From JBGSTR01 sp963707135 (GTDB lineage: Bacteria; Pseudomonadota; Gammaproteobacteria; Chromatiales; Chromatiaceae), in the NCBI GenBank assembly GCA_963707135.1, contig CAVPOY010000042.1, forward strand, positions 9,087 through 73,086: DNA of 64,000 nucleotides. Direction: 5' to 3'. A model generated the notes under the pieces. The model was not told where the DNA came from and searched no databases. It was given only the letters and a program-made list of their open reading frames with translations. Position 1 is the first letter of the stretch; every line of letters starts with the position of its first letter. The position numbers were made by a program, and so were the translations under genes. This document shows, one piece after another, positions 31,877 through 41,641 of the stretch.

Positions 31877-33733
31877 ATGTATAAGAATCGCGTCGCTGCA
31901 CCCCGCTTGTCCACCATTCGCGTAGTCGTGCCCTATCTGATCGGGGCAATGACACTTGCCGGATGCGCAATCAACCCCCAGCAGGAAGAGGCCAAGCTCC
32001 TGGCGCCGATCGCCGGTGCCGAGCTGAGCCGAGCCGGCGCCCTGGAGTCCAAGGGGGACGCGAGCGCGGCCGCCGAGGTCTATCTGAGCCTCGCGAAAGG
32101 CGCCCGCCCGCCGGCGCGGGAGCAGCTTCAGATCAAGGCCGCGCGCGCCTACCTGTCGGCGGGCAAGACCGCCGAGGCGCGGCGCGTCATCAACGATATA
32201 TCGCGCGGCAGCCTGACCCCGGCCCAGGGGCAGATCCTGCTGCTGATCGAGGCCGATCTTGCGCTGCTGGCCGGCCGCCCGAACGAGGCCATCAGCGGTC
32301 TGGAACGTATGCGGCCCGCGACGCTCCCCAAGGAGCTGAAAGCGGAGCGCCTGGGCACGCTGGCCGCCGCGCACCGTATGACCAACGATCCGATCGCGGC
32401 GGCCGAGGCCTTGAACGAGCTCGACGGCCTGCTCTCCGACTCCGGCGCCCGGCTGCAAAATCAGGTATCGCTGATCTCGACACTCGCCGTCCTGCCGCCG
32501 GGCCAGCTGCGGGATCTCGCGCGCGGCGGCCGCGGCTCGATGAAGGGCTGGGCCGATGTCGCACTGCTAGCGCAGGCCTACGGCGCCGACCCGCGAAAGT
32601 TTGAGTCCAGCTACCGCACCTGGCGTGGGTCCGGGCTCGGGCACCCGGCGCTCCCGGAACTGGCGCGAGCCTACACGAGCTCGCTCTCGGGTGGGTACTC
32701 CTCCGGTGACGCCGTGTCCGTCATGCTCCCGCGCGGCGGGCGTTTTGCCGACGCGGCAAATGCCGTGCGCGACGGGATTCAGGCCGCTAGCCGAGCCGAC
32801 ACCAGCGGCGGCAGACCCACGATCGACCAGGCCGATAGCACCAATGCGGGCAGCGTCGCGGCATTGCACCGACGCGCGGTGGCAAGCGGGGCCGACTATG
32901 TGATCGGGCCGCTGCAGAAGCCGGGCGTCGACGCCCTCGCCGCGGAGCCGTCGCTCGCGGTCCCGACCCTGGCGCTGAACGAGGGCACGCGCGTCGGCAA
33001 ACCGCCCGCGAACTTGTTCCAGTTCTCGCTCTCCCCGGAAAACGAGGCGACCGAGGTCGCCAGCAAGGCGGCCGCGCTCGGGTACAAGCGGGCGCTCGTC
33101 CTCTATCCCCAAGGCGACTGGGGGGCTCGGCTGACCAGCGCCTTCAGCGGCCAGTGGCGCAAGCTGGGCGGCACCCTGGTTGGCCAAACCGCCTACAACC
33201 CGGGTTATTCGAGCTACGAAAAGACTGTCGCCGATCTGCTCGCGCGCGGCCAGGCCGATTTCGTCTTTCTGGTCGCGACCGACGACATAGCCCGCAAGAT
33301 TTACCCGCAATTGAAAGTCGCGTCGCCGAATTCGCCGCCGGTGATCTCGACTTCGCACGTCTACTCGGGCAGCTTCGACCCCGCGAAAGATCAGGGCCTG
33401 GTCGGCCTCTACTTCGTCGACATCCCCTGGATGCTCGGGGTCGGCGGCGACGGTCCACTGTCGCGCCGCGGCCTGTCGGGCACCTCGTCCTATCTGTCGG
33501 GCCCGCTGGCGAGGCTCTATGCGATGGGCATCGACGCCTACCGGCTGGCGCCGCGGGTGTCGGAGCTAGCGTCGCGTCCCGGGGCCTTCTACCCCGGACA
33601 GACCGGCGGACTCTGGATCGATCCGGTCGGGCGCGTGCAGCGCCAGCTGACGCTCGGGCGCTTCACCGAGACCGGCCCCCGGCCGGCCGATGACCTGGGA
33701 CCTACTGACAAGGGAAAGGGCTCGGAGCAATAG
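31877..33733 (+). CDS. lpoA: LpoA, outer-membrane lipoprotein activator of PBP1a
   Basis: 618 residues from the ATG at 31877. Signal peptide with lipobox LAGC at about residues 29-32. The N-terminal half is Ala-rich helical (TPR-like), and the C-terminal half, from about residue 260, is a periplasmic-binding-protein-like fold (VIGPLQKPGVDALA; ALVLYPQGDWGARL). LpoA spans the periplasm and stimulates PBP1a. First gene of the lpoA-yraN-dolP run. Confidence 0.93.
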   Translation: MYKNRVAAPRLSTIRVVVPYLIGAMTLAGCAINPQQEEAKLLAPIAGAELSRAGALESKGDASAAAEVYLSLAKGARPPAREQLQIKAARAYLSAGKTAEARRVINDISRGSLTPAQGQILLLIEADLALLAGRPNEAISGLERMRPATLPKELKAERLGTLAAAHRMTNDPIAAAEALNELDGLLSDSGARLQNQVSLISTLAVLPPGQLRDLARGGRGSMKGWADVALLAQAYGADPRKFESSYRTWRGSGLGHPALPELARAYTSSLSGGYSSGDAVSVMLPRGGRFADAANAVRDGIQAASRADTSGGRPTIDQADSTNAGSVAALHRRAVASGADYVIGPLQKPGVDALAAEPSLAVPTLALNEGTRVGKPPANLFQFSLSPENEATEVASKAAALGYKRALVLYPQGDWGARLTSAFSGQWRKLGGTLVGQTAYNPGYSSYEKTVADLLARGQADFVFLVATDDIARKIYPQLKVASPNSPPVISTSHVYSGSFDPAKDQGLVGLYFVDIPWMLGVGGDGPLSRRGLSGTSSYLSGPLARLYAMGIDAYRLAPRVSELASRPGAFYPGQTGGLWIDPVGRVQRQLTLGRFTETGPRPADDLGPTDKGKGSEQ

Positions 33734-33753
33734 TCGGGCGTCGACGGAACCTC

Positions 33754-34125
33754 ATGAGTGCCGCCCGTCGCGGCGAATCGACCGCTTCGGTCGGCGAGCG
33801 GATGGAGCGGCTGGCCAGCGATTTTCTGGCGCGCCAGGGTCTTCGGACAGTGGCGCGCAACTACAGCTGCCGGTTCGGGGAGATCGATCTGGTCGCTACT
33901 GACGGCGCACTGCTGATTTTCGTCGAGGTCCGCTACCGGCAATCCTCCCGGTTCGGGACACCGGCGGAAACCGTCGACGCCAGCAAACAACGGCGCCTCG
34001 CGGCTGCGGCGGCGCACTACCTCCAACGTCACCCGAGCGTGCTACCCTGTCGCTTCGATGTGGTCGCCATCAACGGGCAGGATCAGATCCGGTGGGTCAT
34101 AGATGCTTTCGCCGTCGCACCCTGA
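33754..34125 (+). CDS. yraN: YraN, UPF0102 endonuclease-fold protein
   Basis: 123 residues. UPF0102 family with a restriction-endonuclease-like core: ARNYSCRFGEIDLVATD and then VFVEVRYR-type strand (LIFVEVRYR). The E, D and ExK-like residues are in place, but no biological role is established. Lies 20 bp after lpoA and overlaps the start of dolP by 23 bp. Confidence 0.93.
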   Translation: MSAARRGESTASVGERMERLASDFLARQGLRTVARNYSCRFGEIDLVATDGALLIFVEVRYRQSSRFGTPAETVDASKQRRLAAAAAHYLQRHPSVLPCRFDVVAINGQDQIRWVIDAFAVAP

Positions 34126-34765
34126 GTCTGTGCAACCTTTCGCCACGAGTCGCCGCCGGCCGCCGGCAGGTGTATTTTCGGTAACGGCCCTGGCGCTCGC
34201 CCTGCTGGCCGGGACGTTCCTCGTCTCCGGGTGCGGGGCCCTGGTGGTCGGGGGCGTGGCGGCCGGGGCGGTCGCCGCCTACGACCGCCGACCCTACAAT
34301 GTGGTCATAGACGACGAGGGCATCGAGCTCCGCGCCCTGTCGGCCTTCATCAGCGATCCCCAGGTCAAGGGCCGCGGCCGAATCTCGGCGACCAGCTACA
34401 ACTACAATGTGCTGCTTACGGGACAGGCCGACTCCGCCGAGACTGCCCGGCGGGCCACCGAGCTGGTCAGCCGTATGCCGAAGGTCAAGCGGGTCGTGGA
34501 CGAGATCAGCATCGGCCCGACCATCAGCATGGCCCAGGAGAGCCAGGACACCTATCTGACCTCGCGCGCCAAGCTGGCGCTCACCGATGTCGAGGTCCCC
34601 GGCTTCGATGCCTCCCGCGTCAAGGTGGTGACCGAGAACGGTGTGGTCTTTCTGATGGGCCTGGTCACCCCCCAGGAGGCTGACGCGGCAGCCGATAAGG
34701 TGCGCTATGTCAGCGGCGTGAAGCGGGTGGTCAAGCTCTTTGAGTACATCGAGCGACCGTCCTGA
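34103..34765 (+). CDS. dolP: DolP (YraP)-like BON-domain lipoprotein
   Basis: 220 residues. The signal peptide ends in lipobox VSGC near residue 36, so it is an outer-membrane or periplasmic lipoprotein. Two BON domains follow (YNYNVLLTGQADSAE and VVTENGVVFLMGLVT mark their beta strands). E. coli DolP supports outer-membrane integrity. The usual diaA gene between yraN and dolP is absent here. Start ATG 34103 lies within yraN. Confidence 0.9.
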   Translation: MLSPSHPESVQPFATSRRRPPAGVFSVTALALALLAGTFLVSGCGALVVGGVAAGAVAAYDRRPYNVVIDDEGIELRALSAFISDPQVKGRGRISATSYNYNVLLTGQADSAETARRATELVSRMPKVKRVVDEISIGPTISMAQESQDTYLTSRAKLALTDVEVPGFDASRVKVVTENGVVFLMGLVTPQEADAAADKVRYVSGVKRVVKLFEYIERPS

Positions 34766-36155
34766 GCTGTCTCCCGGCTTCAAGGCCGCTCTCGCCAGGA
34801 TCGCCGGTCCGGCACGTCTGCTGACCGACCCGGCAGACTGCTGGCCCTACGGTTATGACAACAGCCGCCGGCATGCCCTGCCCCAGGCCGTTGTGTTCGC
34901 GTCGGACGCCGACCAGATCGCCAGGCTGGCGCGGCTCTGCGCCGACGCCGGGGTCCCGATTACCGCACGCGGGCGCGGAACCGGTACGACCGGCGCGACA
35001 GTACCGGACCGCGGCGGCATCGTGCTCTCGTTCGAGCGCATGAACCGGATACTGCGCATCGCCCCTGCCGACCGCCTCGCCATTGTCGAGCCGGGGGTCA
35101 TCAACGAACAGCTTCAGGAGGCCGTCGGCGCCCGCGGTTTCTTCTGGCCGCCGGACCCCACCAGTTCCGCGACCTGCACCATCGGAGGCAATCTGGCCTA
35201 CAACTCGGCCGGACCCCGGGCGGTCAAATACGGAACACCGCGGGAGAACACCCTTGGGCTGAGCGCGGTGACCGGTCTCGGCGAGCGGCTGCGAACCGGC
35301 GTGCTGACCACCAAGGGCGTGGTCGGCTACGACCTCACGCGCCTTATCATCGGCTCCGAGGGCACGCTGGCCCTGATCACCGAAGCGACGCTGAAGCTGA
35401 CGCCGCTGCCGGAGGCCAAGCGCACGCTGCGTGCGACCTACCGAGACATCCACTCGGCCGCCGGCGCCGTATCGGCGATCATGGCCCAGCCGATCACCCC
35501 CTGTGCGCTGGAATTCATGGATGCGGGCGCCATCGCCGCGGTCCGCGGCTACGCGGGGCTGGATCTGCCGGAAGGCGCCCAGGCGCTCCTGATGATCGAG
35601 GTCGACGGCCCGCTGGCCTGTATCGACCAATCGGTCTCGGCGGTCGCGGACGCGGCCCGGGGCGAGGGACTGCTGGAGCTGCGCCGCGCCGCGACCCCCG
35701 CGGACGTGGCAGCCCTGTGGACGGCCCGCAAGGCCCTGTCCCCGGCGCTGCGCAACATCGCGCCAAAGAAGATCAACGAGGACGTGGTCGTGCCCGTCTC
35801 GCGGATGGGCGAGTTCATCGATGGCCTGGACCGGCTCTCGAGCGAGACCGGCATCCGTATCGTCAACTTCGGTCATGCCGGGAACGGCAACATCCATGTG
35901 AACCTGATGGTCGACCCCGACGTTGCCGACGAGCTGAAGCGCGCCGAGTCCTGCCTAGACGCCGTCTTCTCGCTGGTGCTGGAGCTCGGCGGGACGCTGT
36001 CCGGCGAGCACGGCGTGGGGCTGGAAAAACGCGCATTCGTCGCACGCGAGATCGAGCCCGGAACCCTGAGACTGATGTCCGAGATCAAGCGGCGCTTCGA
36101 CCCGGCGGGGATACTGAACCCCGGGAAAGGGCTGCCGGACGAGCCGGCCGCCTAA
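34740..36155 (+). CDS. FAD-linked oxidase, GlcD / D-lactate dehydrogenase type
   Basis: 471 residues from the TTG at 34740, which overlaps the end of dolP by 26 bp. FAD_binding_4 domain: ITARGRGTGTTGATVP (about residues 77-92) and GGNLAYNSAGPRAVKYG. The FAD-oxidase C domain ends with GHAGNGNIHVNLM and SGEHGVGLEKR, normal for glycolate or D-lactate oxidation. GlcE and GlcF partners are not nearby, so a single-chain D-2-hydroxyacid dehydrogenase is as likely as GlcD. Confidence 0.9.
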   Translation: MSTSSDRPELSPGFKAALARIAGPARLLTDPADCWPYGYDNSRRHALPQAVVFASDADQIARLARLCADAGVPITARGRGTGTTGATVPDRGGIVLSFERMNRILRIAPADRLAIVEPGVINEQLQEAVGARGFFWPPDPTSSATCTIGGNLAYNSAGPRAVKYGTPRENTLGLSAVTGLGERLRTGVLTTKGVVGYDLTRLIIGSEGTLALITEATLKLTPLPEAKRTLRATYRDIHSAAGAVSAIMAQPITPCALEFMDAGAIAAVRGYAGLDLPEGAQALLMIEVDGPLACIDQSVSAVADAARGEGLLELRRAATPADVAALWTARKALSPALRNIAPKKINEDVVVPVSRMGEFIDGLDRLSSETGIRIVNFGHAGNGNIHVNLMVDPDVADELKRAESCLDAVFSLVLELGGTLSGEHGVGLEKRAFVAREIEPGTLRLMSEIKRRFDPAGILNPGKGLPDEPAA

Positions 36156-36176
36156 GACGACCGCGGCGCGACGACT

Positions 36177-38528
36177 CTACCGGCCCGGCCGCACCAAACC
36201 ACCCAGCCCGACACCCTCCAGCGCGTCGAGCAGCAGCCGGCGCACCGCGGCGGCGTCCTCGCATTGCAGGGCCACCCGCAGCACCTCGCGGGCCCGGGCG
36301 CGGCTCATGCTGCGAATTACCCGCTTGACCCGAAGCAGGCTACCGGCGCCCATGCTCAGGCTGTGCACGCCCATCCCGAGCAGCAGCGGCACCGCCAGCG
36401 GGTCACCCGCCATCTCGCCGCAGATGCTGACCTCCTTACCGTGAACGCGCGCGCCAGCCTGGATCTGGACCAGGGCGCGCAACACGGCCGGGTGGAACTC
36501 GTCGTAGAGCTTGGCCACGTGCGGGTTGTTCCTGTCCACGGCGAGCAGGTACTGGGTCAGGTCGTTGGTGCCGACCGAGAGAAAATCGACGCGTCTCGCG
36601 AGCGCCTCGGCCTGGTAGACGGCGGCCGGGACCTCGACCATGACGCCGACCGGGGGCATGCGGACCTGATACCCTTCCTCCAGCAGCTCGTCGTGGGCAC
36701 GCTGGAGCAGCAACAGGGCCTCGTCGACCTCGCTGACGGTGCTGATCATCGGCAGCAGGAGCTGCAGGTTGTCCAGCCCGATCGCGGCCCGCAGGATGGC
36801 CCGCACCTGGGTCAGAAAGATCTCCGGATGATCCAGCGTGATCCGCACCCCGCGCCAGCCTAGGAAGGGGTTGGCCTCGTTGATCGGGAAATAGGGCAGC
36901 GGCTTGTCGCCGCCGATATCGAGCGTGCGAATGGTCACCGGACGCGGGGCGAACAGCTCCAGCACGCGCCGATAGTTGGACATCTGGGCCATCTCGCCCG
37001 GAAAGCTGTCGCGGACGATGAAAGGCAGCTCGGTGCGGTAGAGCCCGACCCCGGCCGACTCCTCGATCCCGAGCGGGCGGGTCTCGGAGACCAGCCCGGT
37101 GTTCAGAAATAGGGGTAGGACGTAGCCGTCGGTGGTCTCCGCAGGGAGCTGGCGCAGCGCCTGGAGCTCATTGGTCAGCGCCCGGTCGTCCTCGGCGAGA
37201 CGCTGGTACTCGGAGCGCACCGCCGGTCCCGGCGAGACGTAGACGCGACCCCGGTAGCCATCGACGACCATCTCCCGGCCCTCGACGCGGCTCACCGGCA
37301 GGTCCGAGACACCCATGGCGGCCGGGACGCCCATGCCGCGGGCCAGGATCGCCACATGCGACGAGCCGGATCCCGTCGTCGATACGATGCCGGCGAATCG
37401 CTCCCGCGGGACATCGGCGATCTGCATCGCGTTCAGGGACTCACCGACCAGAATGGTGTTCTTCGGGTACTGGATCGGCGCATTGGTCAGGTTCTGCATG
37501 TGCATCAGGATGCAGCGACCCAGGTCGCGGACATCGGAGGCGCGCTCGCGCAGATAGGCGTCGTCCATGTTTTCGAACACCCGGGCGTGCTCCGCGATGG
37601 TCTCCCGCAGGGCCCCGGGTGCCCAGTTCCCCGCCTGAATGCGGTGCAGCGTGCCGTCAATCAGCGAGTCGCTCTCGAGCATCAGCCGCCAGGCGTCGAA
37701 CAACGCGAGCTCCTCGGCGCTCAGGTGCTCCTTGGTCCGCACGGCGAAGCGATCGAGGTCCTCGGCCACGTTCTCCACGGCGCTGCGAAAGCTCTCCTCC
37801 TCCGAGCCCGTGTTCTCGGGCCGCCGGTCGGGTACGGCGTCCAGGTCCGCCGGCGGGTAGACCACGACCGCCGTACCGATGCCGATCCCCGACGAGGCGG
37901 CGAGTCCGGGCAGGAAACGCTGGGGTATCCCCTCGCCCTGGAGCCGCGCCAGCTCGCCGCTGGTGCGGGCAAAGGTTATGGCGCCGGCGAGCTGGGAGGC
38001 CAGGGTCACGACGAAGGTCACCTCGTCTTCGTCGAAGAGCCGAATCTCGCGCTCGCGCAGGACCAGCACGCCCAGCACCTTACGATTCTGGATGATCGGC
38101 GCGCCCAGGAAGGCGTGAAAGCGCTGCTCCCCAGTGTCGGTCATGCAGAGGTAACGGGGGTGGGTCGCCGCATCGTCGATGTTGATCGGCTCCGCCCGCT
38201 CGCTGACCAGACCCACCAGCCCCCGGCCCAGCTCCATGCGCACGCGGCCCACGGCCTCTGGCCGCAGGCCGTCTGTGGCCTGCAGCACGTGCCGGCGGTT
38301 GTCGAAGTCGTTCAGGTAGACCGAGCAGACATCGGCGCTGACGGCCTGCTTGACGCGACGCACGATGATGGTCAACGCCTGCTCCAGATCAGGGGCATTG
38401 TTGACTTCCTGAACGATACGGCGCAGGGATTCGAGCATGCGCGTTATCGACGGGGCCTTGACCGCGTCCACGGCGTCGAGGCCCGGGTCGAGCGTGTCGT
38501 CGGCCAGCGTCTGTGACGGCTTGCCCAT
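36177..38528 (-). CDS. ptsP: PtsP, enzyme I of the nitrogen PTS (EI-Ntr)
   Basis: 783 residues. N-terminal GAF domain (about 45-190), then PEP-utiliser enzyme I with the phosphorylated His in GSGSSHVAILARG and the PEP-binding DIGGDKPLPYF and SVGTNDLTQYLLAVDR. It passes phosphate from PEP to NPr and on to EIIA-Ntr, signalling nitrogen and potassium state. A start at the internal Met of MLESLRRIVQEVN (38438) would give 753 residues, closer to E. coli's 748; neither start has a clear ribosome site. Gap of 34 bp after rppH. Confidence 0.96.
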   Translation of the reverse strand: MGKPSQTLADDTLDPGLDAVDAVKAPSITRMLESLRRIVQEVNNAPDLEQALTIIVRRVKQAVSADVCSVYLNDFDNRRHVLQATDGLRPEAVGRVRMELGRGLVGLVSERAEPINIDDAATHPRYLCMTDTGEQRFHAFLGAPIIQNRKVLGVLVLREREIRLFDEDEVTFVVTLASQLAGAITFARTSGELARLQGEGIPQRFLPGLAASSGIGIGTAVVVYPPADLDAVPDRRPENTGSEEESFRSAVENVAEDLDRFAVRTKEHLSAEELALFDAWRLMLESDSLIDGTLHRIQAGNWAPGALRETIAEHARVFENMDDAYLRERASDVRDLGRCILMHMQNLTNAPIQYPKNTILVGESLNAMQIADVPRERFAGIVSTTGSGSSHVAILARGMGVPAAMGVSDLPVSRVEGREMVVDGYRGRVYVSPGPAVRSEYQRLAEDDRALTNELQALRQLPAETTDGYVLPLFLNTGLVSETRPLGIEESAGVGLYRTELPFIVRDSFPGEMAQMSNYRRVLELFAPRPVTIRTLDIGGDKPLPYFPINEANPFLGWRGVRITLDHPEIFLTQVRAILRAAIGLDNLQLLLPMISTVSEVDEALLLLQRAHDELLEEGYQVRMPPVGVMVEVPAAVYQAEALARRVDFLSVGTNDLTQYLLAVDRNNPHVAKLYDEFHPAVLRALVQIQAGARVHGKEVSICGEMAGDPLAVPLLLGMGVHSLSMGAGSLLRVKRVIRSMSRARAREVLRVALQCEDAAAVRRLLLDALEGVGLGGLVRPGR

Positions 38529-38562
38529 CTAGCGGGGGCCGGCCGCAGGAGGGCTTGAACGA

Positions 38563-39102
38563 TCAGCGGCGCTGCTGAAGCAGAAAGCCGCCCGCCTTCG
38601 ACAAGGTGTCGCCGCCCTCGGGCGTGCCGTCCGGGTAGAGGAACGGTGCCAGCTCCTCGAGCGCCCTCTGATAGACGCGCCGCTTGAAATAAACGACCTC
38701 GTGCAGCGGCTGCCAGTAGCGCACCCAGCGCCAGGCGTCGAACTCGGGCTTGTTTGTCTTGTCAAGGCAGAAGGCGTCCTCGCCGCAATTGATCCTGAGC
38801 AAATACCAAACCTGTTTCTGGCCGATACAGGTGGGTCCGCAATGGCGACGGATAAAGCGCCTGGGCAGATGGTAACGCAGCCACCCGCGCGTGCATCCGA
38901 GGACCGTGACCTGGTGCGGCCGAAGCCCGACCTCCTCTTCGAGCTCCCGGAACATCGCCTCCTCGGGCGTCTCGTCCGTGTGGATGCCGCCCTGCGGAAA
39001 CTGCCAGGCATTCTGGCCCACACGCCGACCCCAGAACAGGCGGCGCTCGTGGTTGCTCAGAATGATACCCACGTTGGGCCGGAATCCGTCTCGGTCTATC
39101 AA
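38563..39102 (-). CDS. rppH: RppH, RNA pyrophosphohydrolase
   Basis: 179 residues. N terminus [15 protein letters not shown] is typical of the family, and the Nudix box [20 protein letters not shown] is complete. It removes pyrophosphate from mRNA 5' ends and starts RNase E decay. Pairing with ptsP is conserved in gammaproteobacteria. Confidence 0.97.
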   Translation of the reverse strand: MIDRDGFRPNVGIILSNHERRLFWGRRVGQNAWQFPQGGIHTDETPEEAMFRELEEEVGLRPHQVTVLGCTRGWLRYHLPRRFIRRHCGPTCIGQKQVWYLLRINCGEDAFCLDKTNKPEFDAWRWVRYWQPLHEVVYFKRRVYQRALEELAPFLYPDGTPEGGDTLSKAGGFLLQQRR

Positions 39103-39314
39103 GGAGGCATACCCTATTACGTCCCGCTGGCCATTTTTTCACATCCCCGCCGTAACCAGCAAGCAAGGCTGCGCATAACCGTTTGCCCGCCAACGGCTTT
39201 CCGTCACATCTCGGCGCTCCGCCGCCGATACGGGGCCTGGAACCGCTCCGGCCGTCCCGCGCGGTTGCACGGGCCGCGTCAAAACGAGAGCATCCAGGCC
39301 ATGCGATCATTGAT

Positions 39315-39342
39315 GCCGACATCTCAACCCCTTCATGTCGGC
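39315..39342 (+). repeat. inverted repeat upstream of the HAD gene
   Basis: GCCGACAT and ATGTCGGC, perfect 8-bp arms around a 12-base loop, ending 33 bp before the HAD start codon. It is either an operator or an RNA hairpin in the leader. The rest of the 272-bp gap between rppH and this gene shows no gene. Confidence 0.45.
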
Positions 39343-39374
39343 TGAAACAGACCGGGAGCCTCCCCGATACTCCG

Positions 39375-40034
39375 ATGACCCTGGCCATCTTCGATCTCGA
39401 CAACACCCTACTCATCGGCGACTCGGACTACCTCTGGGGCCGGTTCCTCGCCTCCCGCGGGGTCGTCGATGGCGATCACTACGAGCGGGAGAACGAGCGC
39501 TTCTATGCCGAGTACAAGGCGGGCTCCCTGGACATCGAAGAATTCCTGCGCTTCTCGCTGCGCCCGCTGCGGGACAACGACCGCGGGCGGATGGAAGCGC
39601 TGCGCGAGGAGTTTCTCGCCGAGCTGATCGACCCGATCATGTCCCGGGCCGCCCGCGACCTGGTCGACTGTCACAGGGAAGCCGGCGATACCCTCCTGAT
39701 TGTCACGGCAACGAACGCCTTCATCACGGCGCCGATCGCCGCGAGGTTCGGTGTCCCGAACCTGATCGCCACCGATCCCGACGAGCGCGACGGTCGCTAC
39801 ACCGGCGAGGTGGCCGGAACACCGGCATTTCGCGAGGGTAAGGTCCTGCGACTGGAGGCATGGCTAGCGGCGCACCCGAACGAGGACTTGACCGGGAGCA
39901 CCTTCTACACGGACTCGCACAACGACCTGCCGCTGCTGGAACGGGTGGACCGACCGGTCGCCGTCGATCCGGATCCGGTGCTGCGCGAGATAGCCCGGAC
40001 CCGGGGCTGGCCAACCCTATCGCTGCGAGACTGA
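39375..40034 (+). CDS. HAD-superfamily phosphatase, subfamily IB (SerB-like)
   Basis: 219 residues from the ATG at 39375. Catalytic motif I is FDLDNTLL (Asp 7 and 9), motif II the LLIVTATNAF strand, and motif III/IV the SHNDLPLL near residue 178. HAD-IB members act on phosphoserine, histidinol phosphate or similar. Position two genes ahead of the his run is suggestive of histidinol-phosphate phosphatase, but that is inference; annotation as a generic HAD-IB hydrolase is safest. Confidence 0.88.
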   Translation: MTLAIFDLDNTLLIGDSDYLWGRFLASRGVVDGDHYERENERFYAEYKAGSLDIEEFLRFSLRPLRDNDRGRMEALREEFLAELIDPIMSRAARDLVDCHREAGDTLLIVTATNAFITAPIAARFGVPNLIATDPDERDGRYTGEVAGTPAFREGKVLRLEAWLAAHPNEDLTGSTFYTDSHNDLPLLERVDRPVAVDPDPVLREIARTRGWPTLSLRD

Positions 40035-40146
40035 CCGGCGATTCATCCGGCCCGCTCAGAGCGGCGTGCGACGCTTGCTCGACCGTTGCGGCCCCGTCGG
40101 TTGCAATGGATTGCGGCGGCGCCCGCGCGACCCTATGCTGCGCGCC

Positions 40147-41109
40147 ATGAACGCCAGAGGACCCGACATCTACCCCCCCATCGAGCCCTACGCGACCCAC
40201 CGGCTGGAGGTCGACAGCGGCCACCGCCTCTATGTCGAGGAGTGCGGCCACCCGAACGGCATCCCGGCCCTGTTCCTGCACGGCGGGCCCGGCGCCGGGT
40301 GCGAGCCGGCCCACCGCCGGTTCTTCGACCCCCGGCGCTACCGGACGGTGCTGTTCGACCAGCGGGGCTGCGGGCGCTCGACGCCCCACGCGTCCCTGGA
40401 GGCCAACACCACGTGGGACCTGGTTCGGGACATCGAACGCATCCGCGCCTTCCTGGGGATCGATCGCTGGCTGGTCTTCGGCGGGTCCTGGGGGTCGACG
40501 CTGGCCCTGGCCTACGCCGAGACCCATCCGGAGCGGGTCTCCGCGCTGGTGGTCCGCGGGATCTTCCTGTGTCGGGAGCCGGAGATCCGCTGGTTCTATC
40601 AGGAGGGGGCGAGCTGGGTCTTTCCCGACTACTGGCAGGACTTCCTGGCGCCCATACCGGCCGATGAACAGCACGATCTGCTGAGCGCCTACCACACGCG
40701 GCTGACCGGGACCGACGAGGTGGCGCGAATGGCCGCGGCGAAGGCCTGGTCCATCTGGGAGGGGCGCACGGCGACCCTGTTGCCGAATCCGGACCTCCAG
40801 GCCCACTTCTCGGACCCGCACCTCGCCCTGAGCCTGGCGCGCATCGAGTGCCACTACTTCGTCAATCATGCGTTCTTCGAGCCCGATCAACTGCTCCAGG
40901 ACGCCTATCGGATCGCCGGTGTGCCGGGCGTCATCATCCAGGGTCGTTATGACCTGATCTGCCCGATGCGCTCGGCCCGGGAACTGCACCGCGCGTGGCC
41001 CCGAGCCGACTTACAGGTAATCCCGGACGCCGGGCACGCCGCCTTCGAGCCAGGCATACGCGCCGCCCTGGTCGCGGCGACGGACCGTTACGCCCGCGAG
41101 CTCGAATGA
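40147..41109 (+). CDS. pip: Pip, proline iminopeptidase
   Basis: 320 residues from the ATG at 40147 (an ATG at 40135 would add four). Alpha/beta hydrolase of the S33 family: oxyanion loop [10 protein letters not shown], nucleophile [10 protein letters not shown], and catalytic Asp/His in [10 protein letters not shown] and [10 protein letters not shown]. It removes N-terminal proline from peptides in the cytoplasm. Stop overlaps the dtd start (ATGA). Confidence 0.94.
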   Translation: MNARGPDIYPPIEPYATHRLEVDSGHRLYVEECGHPNGIPALFLHGGPGAGCEPAHRRFFDPRRYRTVLFDQRGCGRSTPHASLEANTTWDLVRDIERIRAFLGIDRWLVFGGSWGSTLALAYAETHPERVSALVVRGIFLCREPEIRWFYQEGASWVFPDYWQDFLAPIPADEQHDLLSAYHTRLTGTDEVARMAAAKAWSIWEGRTATLLPNPDLQAHFSDPHLALSLARIECHYFVNHAFFEPDQLLQDAYRIAGVPGVIIQGRYDLICPMRSARELHRAWPRADLQVIPDAGHAAFEPGIRAALVAATDRYARELE

Positions 41110-41543
41110 TCGGTCTGCTGCAGCGCGTGACCACCGCGCGCGTTGAAGTCGCCGGCGAAACCGTCGGCGCGATCGGTGCCGGGCTCGCGGTGCTGGTCGG
41201 AGTACAACAGGGCGACACCGAGGCGCGGGCCGACCGGCTGCTGGAGCGCCTGCTCGGCTACCGGGTCTTTCCCGATGCCAGTGGGCGGATGAACCTGAGC
41301 GTGCGGGACATCTCCGGGGGCCTGCTGCTGGTACCCCAGTTCACGCTGGCGGCCGATACCCGCAAGGGCACCCGGGCCAGCTTCACACGCGCCGCGCCGC
41401 CCGCCGACGGCGAGCGGCTTTTCGCTCACCTGGCGGTTCAGGCCCGCGCCGCCTACCCGACGGTGGCGACCGGCCGCTTCGGCGCCGACATGCAGTTGAG
41501 CCTGACCAACGACGGCCCCGTGACCTTCTGGCTCGAGAGCTGA
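41106..41543 (+). CDS. dtd: Dtd, D-aminoacyl-tRNA deacylase
   Basis: 145 residues, the standard length. N terminus [15 protein letters not shown] and the C-terminal [11 protein letters not shown] motif are intact. The usual SQFTL catalytic strand reads PQFTL here ([14 protein letters not shown]), a change of its Ser to Pro. Frees D-amino acids from tRNA. Confidence 0.96.
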   Translation: MIGLLQRVTTARVEVAGETVGAIGAGLAVLVGVQQGDTEARADRLLERLLGYRVFPDASGRMNLSVRDISGGLLLVPQFTLAADTRKGTRASFTRAAPPADGERLFAHLAVQARAAYPTVATGRFGADMQLSLTNDGPVTFWLES

Positions 41544-41641
41544 GAGGGGTCCGCCGCGAGGTCACGGGTCTATGGCCCGCCGGGCGCCCTGTGGTCTAAT
41601 GCCCGTTCAGCAACGCGCAACCGCCGTCCGTACGACCCCAC

